This document shows positions 18,707 to 27,984 of a stretch of DNA of 64,000 nt, piece by piece. Origin of the DNA: Yersinia proxima (GTDB lineage: Bacteria > Pseudomonadota > Gammaproteobacteria > Enterobacterales > Enterobacteriaceae); assembly GCF_902170785.1 (NCBI RefSeq), contig NZ_CABHYG010000009.1, positions 62,001 through 126,000 on the forward strand, given 5' to 3'. Below the pieces are notes generated by a model that worked only from the letters and a program-made list of their open reading frames with translations, did no database searches and was not told the DNA's origin. Position 1 is the first letter of the stretch. Each line of letters opens with the position of its first letter. A program made the position numbers and the translations under genes.

Positions 18707-19699
18707 TTACACCTGCGGATGATAAGCAAACAATGCAGGTGCACCGCCGGTATGGATGAACAAAATGGGCCCATTACCGCGAAATTTGTGTTGCTTAATA
18801 CCATCAAGTAAACCAGCCATCGCTTTGCCGGTATAAACCGGGTCCAGCAACATCCCCTCGAGTCTTGCCAAAAGCGAGATCGCCGCCAGCCCTTCTGCAT
18901 TCGGCATACCATATTGAGGCGCGAAATAATCATCCCATAAGGTGATAGCCGCCAGTTCACCACTCATTCCAAGCGATGCCGCCAATTCTTGTTGAATCTG
19001 AGTAACTTTAGGGTGTTGTTCTTCTGCTTTGCGCGATACCGTGACACCAATCAGTTCCACATGTGGTAGCAACTGCTGCAGACCCACTGCCAACCCCGCA
19101 TGGGTGCCCGCACTGCCTGATGCGACAACCACCGAGCTAAAAGCGACGTTCCCGACCGATTGATCTGCAATTTCCAATGCACATTGCACATATCCCAATG
19201 CGCCCAAGGCATTAGAACCCCCAACCGGTACTACATAGGGACGAAAACCTTGCGCCTCAATACGAGTTGCCAACTCAGCCAATTGCTGGTTTGGGTCATA
19301 TAGGCCATCACACATCACCACTTCAACATTAAACAAATCCAACAGCAACCGATTGCCATTGGTCAGATAGTTTTCCTGTGAGGTCTCGATAGGATTCTCA
19401 AGTAACGCAACACAATGCAACCCCAATTTTGCGGCGACAGCCGCTGTTTGGCGCACATGATTAGACTGGATAGCTCCTGCAGTCACTAATGTATCCGCTC
19501 CCAGTCTCAACGCATCAGCCGCCAAAAACTCCAACTTACGCAGCTTATTACCGCCAAGTGCCAGTGGTGTGACATCATCACGTTTAATATAGATCTCACG
19601 TCCTACATAGTCAGAGAGGCGAGATAGCTTTTCTAATGGCGTGGGATTGCCGACTAAATCCAGGCGCGGGAAATTTTCCAATTTTTGTTTAAGCGTCAC
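18707..19699 (-). CDS. dcyD: D-cysteine desulfhydrase
   Basis: PLP-dependent cytoplasmic enzyme of the ACC-deaminase/D-cysteine desulfhydrase family, 330 residues, which converts D-cysteine to pyruvate, sulfide and ammonia. The Schiff-base lysine is K52 in [24 protein letters not shown] holds the substrate-side Ser/Asn, and the phosphate-binding region is [12 protein letters not shown]. The start is GTG with GGAGGG just upstream. It heads the cystine-import operon, so imported sulfur amino acids can be detoxified or used as a sulfur source. It is separated from fliZ by a strong terminator and an ERIC-like element. Confidence 0.9.
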   Translation of the reverse strand: MTLKQKLENFPRLDLVGNPTPLEKLSRLSDYVGREIYIKRDDVTPLALGGNKLRKLEFLAADALRLGADTLVTAGAIQSNHVRQTAAVAAKLGLHCVALLENPIETSQENYLTNGNRLLLDLFNVEVVMCDGLYDPNQQLAELATRIEAQGFRPYVVPVGGSNALGALGYVQCALEIADQSVGNVAFSSVVVASGSAGTHAGLAVGLQQLLPHVELIGVTVSRKAEEQHPKVTQIQQELAASLGMSGELAAITLWDDYFAPQYGMPNAEGLAAISLLARLEGMLLDPVYTGKAMAGLLDGIKQHKFRGNGPILFIHTGGAPALFAYHPQV

Positions 19700-19740
19700 G
19701 GGCCCTCCAAGAAATTAATGAGTTACTGCAACTATTACTC

Positions 19741-19852
19741 TAAGTAATTCGAGTTACAGATAGGCAGAAGCAAGCCAATCCCCGACAGACTGACTCCAGG
19801 CAGTGGCCTGGGTAAGTAAATGTTGTTAACACCCCTGCTCAAGTGCGGAGGG
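19741..19852. repeat. degenerate ERIC element
   Basis: Aligns by eye with the ERIC copy at 49818-49938: shared blocks include AAGTAATT, TAGGC-GAAGCAAGC, AATCCC, a central inverted part near GGTAAGT, AACACCCCTGC and CAAGT-CG-AGGG. It is clearly more diverged than the other copies. Confidence 0.6.
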
Positions 19853-19943
19853 AAAACATAGATTTATCAGAAACAACGCTAATAATCACTGATTTTATTA
19901 TAGATGTAGGTAAGCAATCGCGCAGAGGAATGTATGGGATAAT

Positions 19944-19975
19944 AAAAAGCCCGGTCAAGGAGAACCTTGCCGGGC
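19944..19975 (-). terminator. strong terminator of the fliA-fliZ unit
   Basis: On the minus strand an 11-bp GC-rich stem (arms 19949-19960 and 19965-19975, one bulged base, 4-base loop) is followed by TTTTT (19944-19948). It lies downstream of fliZ and upstream of dcyD. Confidence 0.9.
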
Positions 19976-20078
19976 GGGGAATCACTGAAGATAATGACGT
20001 AATCGTTTTGATTTATATTTGAAGCACTTTCAATGAAAAACACAGAGTTTTCTCAAATGAAAACACTCCGTCATAACC

Positions 20079-20588
20079 TTAGTAATTCTTTTGCCATGCC
20101 AAATATTGATCATACTTACGCAAAGCAATGCGGTAATTGTTATGCGCGGCATTTGGCAGTTCATCAATAATACGCTGATGCATGGTTTCGCTGGCAAATT
20201 TATCTGCTGGGTAATTGGTCGCAACCAGCATTTCATCCAACCGACGCAACCGCACAACATATTCGCGAACCGTACTATGACTCATCTCAGTTTGTTCAAA
20301 TAAATACTGTTTGAACGCCATGATATCGAAATAACCCGGCGTACTATTGCAATATATCTCACTGCAAAAACGGCACAATGCGGTTAATTCATGCTGGAGC
20401 TTTAACCAGACCTGATCATCAATGGGCTGATCCATGCCGGCAATCGCTTCTTTATTGATAATTTGTCCGCGGAAAACCAACGCCATACGATCAAGTTGTT
20501 TATGACAATGTGAACAATGAGTTTGGCTGTGCTTATAATCTTTTAAATAACGGCTCAGCGGCCGCTTTTTTAACTGAAGTCCTGGCAT
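20079..20588 (-). CDS. fliZ: flagellar/virulence regulator FliZ
   Basis: Cytoplasmic DNA-binding regulator, 169 residues from the chosen ATG at 20588. It is recognised from LKKRPLSRYLKDYKHSQTHC near the N-terminus, FDIMAFKQYLFEQTEMSHS, and STVREYVVRLRRLDEML, which carries the core-binding recognition helix. In Salmonella and E. coli FliZ activates flagellar class 2 genes and antagonises sigma-S promoters. It lies 55 bases downstream of fliA. An in-frame GTG at 20618 would add ten residues with no homology. Compared with E. coli the C-terminus is shorter, ending at DQYLAWQKNY. Confidence 0.9.
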   Translation of the reverse strand: MPGLQLKKRPLSRYLKDYKHSQTHCSHCHKQLDRMALVFRGQIINKEAIAGMDQPIDDQVWLKLQHELTALCRFCSEIYCNSTPGYFDIMAFKQYLFEQTEMSHSTVREYVVRLRRLDEMLVATNYPADKFASETMHQRIIDELPNAAHNNYRIALRKYDQYLAWQKNY

Positions 20589-20643
20589 AAGAAGACCTGC
20601 ATTAATAAAGTTAAACACTGTGATATCACTGAGCGAAAATGAA

Positions 20644-21366
20644 TTATGAGTCGTTATTCAGGCGAGCGCGTAAGCGTTTTATCGCCTGGCTATGAAGCTG
20701 GCTGACGCGGGATTCCCCCACTTCCAGCACGGCGCCGATTTCTTTCAGGTTCAGCTCTTCCTGGTAATACAGCGTCAACACCATTTTTTCACGTTCCGGC
20801 AAAGCCTCGATCGCTTCAATAACACGTTGACGCAGATTTCCTTCCAATAAATGCTGTAGCGGATTGGCATCTTCATGCCCTTCCAGCATGGGTTCGACGC
20901 TTTCGCCATGCTCTTCCCGCCACTCGTCATAGGAAAAAAGCTGGCTGTTGTTGGTGTCCAACAAGATCTGGCGGTACTCAGTCAAATCAATATCAAGATT
21001 TTGTGCGACTTCCTGCTCAGTCGCCGGACGTCCGAGCCGCTGTTCAACCTTTTGCATCGCACTGGCCACTTCGCGTGCATTGCGCCGTACACTTCGTGGC
21101 GCCCAATCTCGGCTGCGCAGTTCATCCAACATCGCGCCACGTATACGCTGTACCGCATAAGTGGTAAATGCGGTTCCTTGTAAAGCGTCATAACGCTCAA
21201 CAGCATTCAGCAGACCAATCCCCCCAGCCTGCAACAAATCATCCAATTCCACACTGGCCGGCAGGCGCACCTGCAAACGCAATGCCTCATGTCGAACCAG
21301 AGGAACATAGCGTTGCCAGAGGGAATTCTTGTCCATCACGCCTTCGGCGGTATACAGATCGCTCAC
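20644..21366 (-). CDS. fliA: flagellar sigma factor sigma-28
   Basis: RNA polymerase sigma factor of 240 residues that transcribes class 3 flagellar genes. Region 2 reads VELDDLLQAGGIGLLNAVERYD and FTTYAVQRIRGAMLDELRSRDW. Region 3 reads RSVRRNAREVASAM. Region 4 reads EREKMVLTLYYQEELNLKEI with GESRVSQLHSQAIKRLR. The start is GTG at 21366, with a second possible start at MDKNSLWQRYV. FliA is held by FlgM (gene at 58371) until the hook-basal body is complete. It is followed by fliZ and a terminator. Confidence 0.95.
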   Translation of the reverse strand: MSDLYTAEGVMDKNSLWQRYVPLVRHEALRLQVRLPASVELDDLLQAGGIGLLNAVERYDALQGTAFTTYAVQRIRGAMLDELRSRDWAPRSVRRNAREVASAMQKVEQRLGRPATEQEVAQNLDIDLTEYRQILLDTNNSQLFSYDEWREEHGESVEPMLEGHEDANPLQHLLEGNLRQRVIEAIEALPEREKMVLTLYYQEELNLKEIGAVLEVGESRVSQLHSQAIKRLRARLNNDS

Positions 21367-21556
21367 TAGACAGGCACCTAAGGGTAAGAGAGTCGTACCA
21401 TTATCCTGTCCGGTCAGTCAGACAATCGCCTGAATAGGCCTATAAAAAGGCGGCTATTTGACTTATGCCCACTTATGTATGCTATCTGTCTCGCTTTAAA
21501 GGATTTCAATAACGCCATTAATTTTTATCTGAGTGATGAAAAACCGATCACTGGCG

Positions 21557-22762
21557 CTATACCAAAAGTTGTAATAATGAGAGATCATCATTAATCTTCA
21601 CTTTGTCGATTTCTGTTCTAAAGTCGGCTTCAACCTTAGCGCTGTGCTGCCTAAAGGCATGATAGGAATAGAAAATATCAATAACATCGTCTTCCGTAAT
21701 CATCCCGACTTTAAGTATGTGGGCACTAATCAACGAGCGAATAAAGAAGAAATCGACCATTAATAAATAGAGCTCTTTTAATAGCGGTTGACCACCACGA
21801 ATGGCAAATTGGTTGTGGTGCAATCGATAAAGGAAATAATTACGTAACACATGAGGATGGTTGGAAAAAAAAGGCAATGCCTTGTCATTCCAAGCTGCAC
21901 TCAATAATTTCATTCTTTCTTCAAGTTGTTCATTGTCGAACTCAACGACCAGATGCTCAATCAGCTTTCCGAGGTAACTATATAAGGTTTCCCTTCCTCT
22001 TGAATTTGGCGAGTCAATACAGCATTGCTGAATACGGATAAGCAACTGCCATTGAAGGTTTTGATTGAATGGGATATTTTGCAAATGCCCTGCAACAGAG
22101 CCGCCTTGCAGCTTCCCAAGTAGAGCTTCAAAATACGCTTCCATCGCCGGTAATTTACTGTCTATCGTGCCTTCTAATTTTTGACAATAAAGTAAGAAAG
22201 AGGCAATGCTATATAAGTTTTCTTCAATACGGGGTTGAGGAGACATCAAAAAATTAGCACAAAATAAATTAATTAATTGCCCTTCAATATTGAGTTCAGG
22301 TGCTCTGAAATAACCATTTTTCTGAATAGGTATAGACTGCATATTCAAAGCAGTCGGGTTAAACAGCACTTGCCGCGCAGCTTCTGGACAAGAGATATTT
22401 AAACTATTGCGCTTTTCATGACGATAAACATGTTCCAGTCGTGGATAGGATGAGCAAGTTTCACTTAAGGCATCCGCCCCTAAACGCTTATGTACTTTGC
22501 ACAGTTGGTCTTGATCCAAATAAGGGCAATTGCCTTGTTCATTGAGCTTAATTTCAGCCCAATTTGAAAAGCTGGCTCTACTGACTGAAATATCTGTTAT
22601 AGCAATACGTCTAATCTCAGCGTTTTGGCTTTTTGTATATTTACGGTATGTTTGTTTATCGAGAGTAATACTCCAGCGCTTACAGCAGTGATCACGACAA
22701 GCTGCACCCACGCAGCTGAAATTAGTAACATAATCAGGTTGAACTACCATAAGCTCTTTCAC
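21557..22762 (-). CDS. fliB: flagellin lysine N-methylase
   Basis: Cytoplasmic enzyme of 401 residues that methylates surface lysines of flagellin before export. The N-terminal cysteine cluster C17-x4-C22-x3-C26-C27 ([16 protein letters not shown]), followed by [15 protein letters not shown] and SETCSSYPR, is the family signature and is thought to hold an Fe-S cluster. The start is a GTG at 22762 with GGAG 6 bases upstream; an ATG lies four codons in. It sits between fliA and fliC, as in Salmonella, and is transcribed with the same polarity as fliC but beyond the fliC terminator. Confidence 0.9.
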   Translation of the reverse strand: MKELMVVQPDYVTNFSCVGAACRDHCCKRWSITLDKQTYRKYTKSQNAEIRRIAITDISVSRASFSNWAEIKLNEQGNCPYLDQDQLCKVHKRLGADALSETCSSYPRLEHVYRHEKRNSLNISCPEAARQVLFNPTALNMQSIPIQKNGYFRAPELNIEGQLINLFCANFLMSPQPRIEENLYSIASFLLYCQKLEGTIDSKLPAMEAYFEALLGKLQGGSVAGHLQNIPFNQNLQWQLLIRIQQCCIDSPNSRGRETLYSYLGKLIEHLVVEFDNEQLEERMKLLSAAWNDKALPFFSNHPHVLRNYFLYRLHHNQFAIRGGQPLLKELYLLMVDFFFIRSLISAHILKVGMITEDDVIDIFYSYHAFRQHSAKVEADFRTEIDKVKINDDLSLLQLLV

Positions 22763-22844
22763 TTAATACTCCTCTGCCATCCGTATTTATCCCATGTTTT
22801 AATCTAGGGTAATTTCTTTACCGGAAAAAAATTAACCTAGAATA

Positions 22845-22869
22845 AAAGGCGGCAATACAGGCCGCCTTT
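22845..22869 (-). terminator. fliC terminator
   Basis: Perfect 9-bp stem AAAGGCGGC (22845-22853) / GCCGCCTTT (22861-22869) with a 7-base loop. On the minus strand it is followed by TTATTCT. It lies 41 bases after the fliC stop. Confidence 0.8.
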
Positions 22870-22909
22870 ATAGTGCATTCCTAGGGTGAAATTATTATTT
22901 CAGCCTAAA

Positions 22910-24055
22910 TTAACGCAGCAGAGACAATACTGTTTGTGGAACCTGGTTAGCCTGAGCCAGAACAGAAGTACCCGCTTGTTGCAGAATCTGTGCACGGCTC
23001 ATGTTGGATACTTCAGTTGAGTAATCCGCATCTTGAATACGGCTACGAGCTGAAGTCAGGTTGTTTACTGTGTTGTTCAGGTTGGTGATGGTTGACTCAA
23101 AACGGTTCTGAGACGCACCTAACACGCTGCGCTGAGTATCAACCGCTTTCAGTGCTTTATCGATATCGGCCAGCGGTGTAGTACCCGCAGCAGTACCATC
23201 AGCAGCAACCTGACCTTTCAGTACATCAAAGCCTTCGGCTGCAACAGTACGGGCGTTGCCATTTACCGCTTCACCTGCATCAGTAGAGGCCTTCAGTGCT
23301 GTAGTGTAAGTACCATTCGCTGTAGTCAACGCAGTTTTTGCTGCATCTCTGGCGGTAGCATCAGCTAAAGTTGTACCGTTAGCGGCATCATCAGCAACGG
23401 CTTTTTGATAGGCTTTCTCTGCTGTTGCAAGATCCGTTGTTTTAGTTGTAACTGCTGTTTTTGCAGTATCCAAAGCAGTCGTTGTCGTGAACTTATAAGT
23501 ATTAATGGTATCGCCTGAAGTACCATCTGTATTAGCTGCCGCCAGGTTCCAGCCTGAGCTTTTACCGATAGCAATGCTGATTTGTTCGTTATCTTTAGAA
23601 CCCACCTGGAAATCATAGCTTGAATCCGTTGCAGTACGGTTATCCAATACTTTGATGCCGTTGAAATCAGTTTGCTTGGTTACACGGTTGATTTCTTCCA
23701 TGCGCTGGTTAACTTCAGACTGAATTGAGTCGATATCAGATGCTGAGTTAGAGCTGTTTTGCGCCTGAACGGTCAGGTCACGGATACGTTGCAAGTTGTT
23801 GTTGATTTCGCCCAACGCACCTTCAGCGGTCTGAGACAGTGAAATACCGTCGTTGGCATTACGTGCCGCTACAGTCAAACCGTTGATGTTAGAAGTGAAA
23901 CGGTTGGCAATCGCCTGACCCGCTGCATCATCTTTTGCGCTGTTGATACGCAGACCGGAAGACAAACGCTCAATGGCGGTGCCTAAAGAAGACTGGGATT
24001 TGTTCAGGTTGTTCTGAGTCAGCAGAGACAAGCTGTTAGTGTTAATGACCGCCAT
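22910..24055 (-). CDS. fliC: flagellin
   Basis: Filament subunit, 381 residues, exported through the flagellar type III system. The N-terminal D0/D1 ([40 protein letters not shown]) and C-terminal D1/D0 ([20 protein letters not shown] to VLSLLR) are standard. The central part (about residues 195-290) is unusual: it is dominated by Ala, Thr, Lys and Asp with a near-heptad rhythm ([12 protein letters not shown]-like), suggesting helices rather than the usual beta-rich D2/D3. It contains about nine lysines, possible FliB targets. A sigma-28 promoter lies about 75 bases upstream. Only one flagellin gene is present here. Confidence 0.95.
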   Translation of the reverse strand: MAVINTNSLSLLTQNNLNKSQSSLGTAIERLSSGLRINSAKDDAAGQAIANRFTSNINGLTVAARNANDGISLSQTAEGALGEINNNLQRIRDLTVQAQNSSNSASDIDSIQSEVNQRMEEINRVTKQTDFNGIKVLDNRTATDSSYDFQVGSKDNEQISIAIGKSSGWNLAAANTDGTSGDTINTYKFTTTTALDTAKTAVTTKTTDLATAEKAYQKAVADDAANGTTLADATARDAAKTALTTANGTYTTALKASTDAGEAVNGNARTVAAEGFDVLKGQVAADGTAAGTTPLADIDKALKAVDTQRSVLGASQNRFESTITNLNNTVNNLTSARSRIQDADYSTEVSNMSRAQILQQAGTSVLAQANQVPQTVLSLLR

Positions 24056-24128
24056 AGTAGGTATTCCTTAAATTCTGTTAGATTATGGTTCTGGCTTATC
24101 GCCCACGGTTTTATCACCGTTACAGCTT

Positions 24129-24155
24129 GTATCGGCGGATTTGACCAAACCTTTA
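24129..24155 (-). promoter_or_regulatory. sigma-28 promoter of fliC
   Basis: Read on the minus strand: TAAA (24155-24152), exactly 15 bases, then GCCGATAC (24136-24129). This matches the sigma-28 consensus TAAA-N15-GCCGATAA at 11 of 12 positions. Confidence 0.9.
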
Positions 24156-24258
24156 ATTAACTATTTTGGAATATCGCCACTAAATAGGTGATTCAATGCC
24201 GCAAATAGCACTCTGTTATCCCCTGCTATTCTGCCCATCATAAATTCTATTTTATGTG

Positions 24259-24285
24259 TAAACTTTTCCATCCCCTGGCCGATAA
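24259..24285 (+). promoter_or_regulatory. sigma-28 promoter of fliDST
   Basis: TAAA (24259-24262), 15-base spacer, GCCGATAA (24278-24285): a perfect match to the sigma-28 consensus, 34 bases upstream of the fliD start. Confidence 0.93.
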
Positions 24286-24319
24286 CCCGGTAACGACACT
24301 TGAATATTAAGGATTAGAC

Positions 24320-25720
24320 ATGGCAAGTATCAGTTCGCTAGGTGTAGGGTCAGGCATGGATTTAAGTTCTCTGTTGACGAGTTTATCAAATGCGGAGCAA
24401 GCGCGATTAACACCGCTGACAACCCAACAGACCAGTTATAAAAGTAAACTTACCGCTTATGGTATTTTGCAAAGTGCACTGGCTAAAGTAGAAACCGCCT
24501 CAGCTGCGTTGAAAAAAGCTGACACACTGACCTCTACTGCTGTAAGTAGCACTAACACAGCATTCAGTGCGGTAACTGATAGTGCGGCCAGTGCCGGTAG
24601 TTACACTATCGAAGTCAGCAATCTGGCGAAAGCACAATCTTTATTGTCAGCAGAAGTACCCAATGCGACCAATAAATTAGGTAATGATAATGCCTCACGG
24701 ACTATCACTATCACCCAGCCTGGCAAAAAAGATCCGTTGGAAGTCACCCTAACCAGCGAGCAAACGTCGCTGACAGGTATCCGCGATGCCATCAATAAAC
24801 AAGAAGGTGGTGTTAGCGCCAGCATTATGAAAGCGGATGATAATACCTATTATCTGGCGTTGACGTCTAAAGATACCGGCACCCAGTCAGAAATGACTAT
24901 CAGTGTCACCGGTGATGATACTTTAAATGACTTTCTTAATTACACACCAAGTAGCACCGGTGGTAGCGGTGGTATGACGCAAAAAGTGGCAGCAGAAGAT
25001 GCAGCGCTGACAGTCAATGGTGTGGCGATTACACGCCAAAGCAACACTATTACTGATGCTCCACAAGGCGTTACCTTAACACTGAAAGCCAAAACCAAGG
25101 CCAATGAGCCTGAAACTCTTAACATTACGCGCGACAGCACCGCGATGAAAGCAGCGATTCAAACCTGGGTTGACGCCTATAATTCATTGCAAACCACTTT
25201 CGGCTCACTCACTCAGTACACCGCAGTGGAGCAAGGAAAAGATCAGTCAACCAATAATGGTGCACTGGTCGGCGATGGTACATTGCGCAGTATTCAGACA
25301 CAGTTAAAAAGCCAATTGGCTTCGGCTCAGTCAGGTGATGTGAAGACCTTAGCCAGCCTGGGCATCACACAAGATGTAAAAGGCAAACTGACCATAGACT
25401 CAACCAAACTGGATAAAGCGTTAACCGAGAAACCAAACGGTGTAGTGACATTCTTTGTGGGTGATGGCAAAGAGACTGGATTTGCTACCCAGACTGATAA
25501 TTTGCTCAATACGGTACTCGATACCACTAAGGGCACACTGAAAAGCGCCACTGACGGTATCAATAAATCATTAAAAAATCTGGATACTCAAGTCACGGCA
25601 ACCACAGCCAGCATTGCATTAACCATTGAGCGTTATAAAACACAATTTACTCAATTGGATAAAATGATGACATCAATGAACAGTACTGTCAGTTTCTTAA
25701 CGCAACAATTTTCTTCATAA
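24320..25720 (+). CDS. fliD: flagellar filament cap protein
   Basis: Filament cap (HAP2), 466 residues, which sits at the filament tip and guides flagellin folding. It begins MASISSLGVGSGMDLSSLL, the usual FliD start, and has the conserved LTPLTTQQTSYKSKLTAYG. The C-terminal coiled coil ends in IERYKTQFTQLDKMMTSMNS. AAGGA lies 8 bases upstream of the ATG. It is the first gene of fliD-fliS-fliT, driven by the perfect sigma-28 promoter, and is divergent from fliC. Confidence 0.95.
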   Translation: MASISSLGVGSGMDLSSLLTSLSNAEQARLTPLTTQQTSYKSKLTAYGILQSALAKVETASAALKKADTLTSTAVSSTNTAFSAVTDSAASAGSYTIEVSNLAKAQSLLSAEVPNATNKLGNDNASRTITITQPGKKDPLEVTLTSEQTSLTGIRDAINKQEGGVSASIMKADDNTYYLALTSKDTGTQSEMTISVTGDDTLNDFLNYTPSSTGGSGGMTQKVAAEDAALTVNGVAITRQSNTITDAPQGVTLTLKAKTKANEPETLNITRDSTAMKAAIQTWVDAYNSLQTTFGSLTQYTAVEQGKDQSTNNGALVGDGTLRSIQTQLKSQLASAQSGDVKTLASLGITQDVKGKLTIDSTKLDKALTEKPNGVVTFFVGDGKETGFATQTDNLLNTVLDTTKGTLKSATDGINKSLKNLDTQVTATTASIALTIERYKTQFTQLDKMMTSMNSTVSFLTQQFSS

Positions 25721-25730
25721 GGGATAGGAT

Positions 25731-26129
25731 ATGTACAACCGATCAGGGAGCCAGGCGTATGCTACGGTAGGCCTGGAAAGTGGGGTAATGAGCGCCAGCC
25801 CACATCAATTGATCGTGATGCTATTCGACGGGGCGCAGAGCGCCCTGGTTCGCGCCCGCATCTTGATGAATCAGGGAGATATTCCTGCCAAAGGTGCTGC
25901 ACTTTCTAAAGCCATTAACATTATAAATAATGGGTTAAGTGCAGGTCTTGATATGGAAAAAGGCGGTGAGCTGGCACAGAATTTGTCGGCTTTATATGAC
26001 TATATGTCGCGGCGCTTGCTGCATGCCAACTTGCATAATGACGAACAGGCAATTACTGAAGTGCTCGCTTTGCTCGAAAATATTGCGGATGCCTGGCGGC
26101 AGATTGGCCCCAATTATCAACCTGATTAG
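25731..26129 (+). CDS. fliS: flagellin export chaperone
   Basis: Cytoplasmic chaperone, 132 residues, that binds the C-terminus of FliC and keeps it unpolymerised for export. Family motifs: [20 protein letters not shown], the Ala-rich second helix [20 protein letters not shown], and [28 protein letters not shown] precedes the ATG, which lies 10 bases after fliD. Confidence 0.95.
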   Translation: MYNRSGSQAYATVGLESGVMSASPHQLIVMLFDGAQSALVRARILMNQGDIPAKGAALSKAINIINNGLSAGLDMEKGGELAQNLSALYDYMSRRLLHANLHNDEQAITEVLALLENIADAWRQIGPNYQPD

Positions 26130-26140
26130 GACCCCATTTA

Positions 26141-26503
26141 ATGGAACGTCACCAGCACCTTTTGTCTGAATATCAACAAATCCTGACCCTCAGCGAGCAA
26201 ATGTTAGTGCTGGCGACCGAGGGCAATTGGGATGCGCTGGTTGATCTAGAAATGACTTACCTTAAAGCTGTTGAAAGCACCGCTAATATCACTATTTCTT
26301 CATGCTCATCGTTAATGCTACAAGAATTATTACGGGAGAAGCTAAGAGCTATTTTGGATAATGAAATTGAGATTAAACGTTTATTGCAACTACGCCTTGA
26401 TGCATTAAGTGAGTTAGTTGGACAATCAACAAAACAACAGGCGGTAAATAATACATACGGCCAATTCCCTGATCATGCTTTGCTATTAGGCGAAACACAG
26501 TAA
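26141..26503 (+). CDS. fliT: FliD export chaperone / FlhDC antagonist
   Basis: Small helical cytoplasmic protein, 120 residues, starting [21 protein letters not shown]. In Salmonella FliT escorts FliD to the export gate and, when free, binds FlhD4C2 to reduce class 2 transcription. Identity is supported mainly by position behind fliS and by the WDALVDLE segment; sequence conservation in this family is low. AGGA lies 9 bases upstream. No obvious terminator follows before the AraC-type gene. Confidence 0.9.
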   Translation: MERHQHLLSEYQQILTLSEQMLVLATEGNWDALVDLEMTYLKAVESTANITISSCSSLMLQELLREKLRAILDNEIEIKRLLQLRLDALSELVGQSTKQQAVNNTYGQFPDHALLLGETQ

Positions 26504-26776
26504 TCTACAGCTAGTATGGCCATAAAATAGTATTTGTAACTGAACTATCGCTTGCAACTGCAATTATTGAAATAGCAATCAATTTTAATTGTTATGGTTT
26601 TTAACAAATAAATTTATTGATGGTAACAACTTTCCATGTCTGATTGACTATTATTCTCACTCCACAGCTTTTCGCTAAAATAGTCAGTGATAGTGAATTT
26701 TCTATTAAAATAAGTTGCTAGTCTGCCATTCAAAGCGTAAAGATATTCTCAGGCCAAAATTGTGAAATGAATATCG

Positions 26777-27646
26777 ATGGAACGTACAATTAAATTTTGT
26801 CCCGGGGTGGGTAGCTCGGCACATGTTATTCAACATACAGAGCTACTCCTTACATCAGTCTATATTGAGCATCCTTTGCTCATTATGGTTAACCGTGGGC
26901 ATAAAGTCATTCGCTGGGCTAATCAAGAGTGTATTGTCCGAACGGGTGAAATAGTTGCCGTCAGCAGCGGGCAAACAGTTGATGTAATTAATGGATTATC
27001 TGATGATGGGTTATTTTTCAGCCATCAGCTCCGTTGTGATCCTCGTTTGATAGCCACCTTCGCCAATCATCCTGCCTCTGCTGGCCTCGGGGTTATACCT
27101 GGCGTTATGCCTGTGCGTGATTTGGCACCTGAATTTATTAATACTTTCGGCAATACATTTAAAGCAATATCCGATGTGGGTGATATCCCCCCTACTATCG
27201 TCAGGCACCGTATGCTTGAATTATTACTTTGGTTAGCTCAGCGTGGTGTTAAATTTAAACTAAATGATGGTCATTCATTAAGTGAAAAAGTACGCCGTTG
27301 CCTGTCAATTGACCCACATAAAATATGGTCTGCCGCTGAAGTTGCTGATCATATGGCAATGAGTGAAGTGGTATTACGGCGAAAATTAGCGGCCGAAAAT
27401 ATACTCTTACGTGACTTGATGATAGATGTCCGCATGACCAGTGCCTTACGTTTATTGCAAGGGACTGATTGGCCCATTTCATTAATTGCCAGCCAGGTAG
27501 GCTATGAAAGCTCCTCACGTTTTGCTGAGCGTTTTCGCAAACGTTTTGGATTTGCGCCTACTGCGATACGTGGACATCACCGATTACAACCTCCCGATAA
27601 TGATCCACCGCAGGTAAACTATCACCGTTATTTAAATCTGATTTAA
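26777..27646 (+). CDS. AraC-family transcriptional regulator
   Basis: Regulator of 289 residues with a C-terminal AraC-type double helix-turn-helix: AAEVADHMAMSEVVLRRKL (first) and ISLIASQVGYESSSRFAERF followed by KRFGFAPTAIRG (second). The N-terminal 170 residues resemble a cupin-like effector or dimer domain, with IVRTGEIVAVSSGQTVDV. The arrangement recalls AraC regulators of virulence and stress genes, but the effector and targets are unknown. It stands alone between fliT and the HD-GYP gene, both in the same orientation. The ribosome site before the ATG is weak. Confidence 0.85.
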   Translation: MERTIKFCPGVGSSAHVIQHTELLLTSVYIEHPLLIMVNRGHKVIRWANQECIVRTGEIVAVSSGQTVDVINGLSDDGLFFSHQLRCDPRLIATFANHPASAGLGVIPGVMPVRDLAPEFINTFGNTFKAISDVGDIPPTIVRHRMLELLLWLAQRGVKFKLNDGHSLSEKVRRCLSIDPHKIWSAAEVADHMAMSEVVLRRKLAAENILLRDLMIDVRMTSALRLLQGTDWPISLIASQVGYESSSRFAERFRKRFGFAPTAIRGHHRLQPPDNDPPQVNYHRYLNLI

Positions 27647-27984
27647 AGTTGGCATTAACCTGCTCAGTCCCTTTTTTTGGCTACTTTCGATATAGTTTAC
27701 TTACTTCTCTCAATTCATACAGTTGTATCCTTATGCAGCTATCTCACTCTTTTTATAGATAATCATCCTGGCTGCTAACTGCTGCTTTTAGATATTTTGC
27801 GCGTTAAAACATTATTTTTAGTACCAACAGTAGTATTTTCCTCCATAAGTCATCGTTTAAAATCAACAAAAGTCTTTACAATCATATGATTAATCATAAC
27901 TCACTGAAAAAAAGAGGAATATGTTAGTTATGTGAGTACATTCTATGATTAAAATTGATTAAATAATAATCTCTCAGGATGGCT
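27647..27984. other. 338-bp AT-rich intergenic region before the HD-GYP gene
   Basis: No ORF or recognised motif. It separates the AraC-type regulator from the HD-GYP gene and should contain the promoter of the latter; the AraC-type protein is a natural candidate regulator, but no site could be assigned. Confidence 0.4.

Noticed and set aside
24241-24319. A second flagellin gene or phase-variation switch near fliC
   Set aside because: The fliC-fliD interval holds only two divergent sigma-28 promoters and no inverted repeats or recombinase gene.
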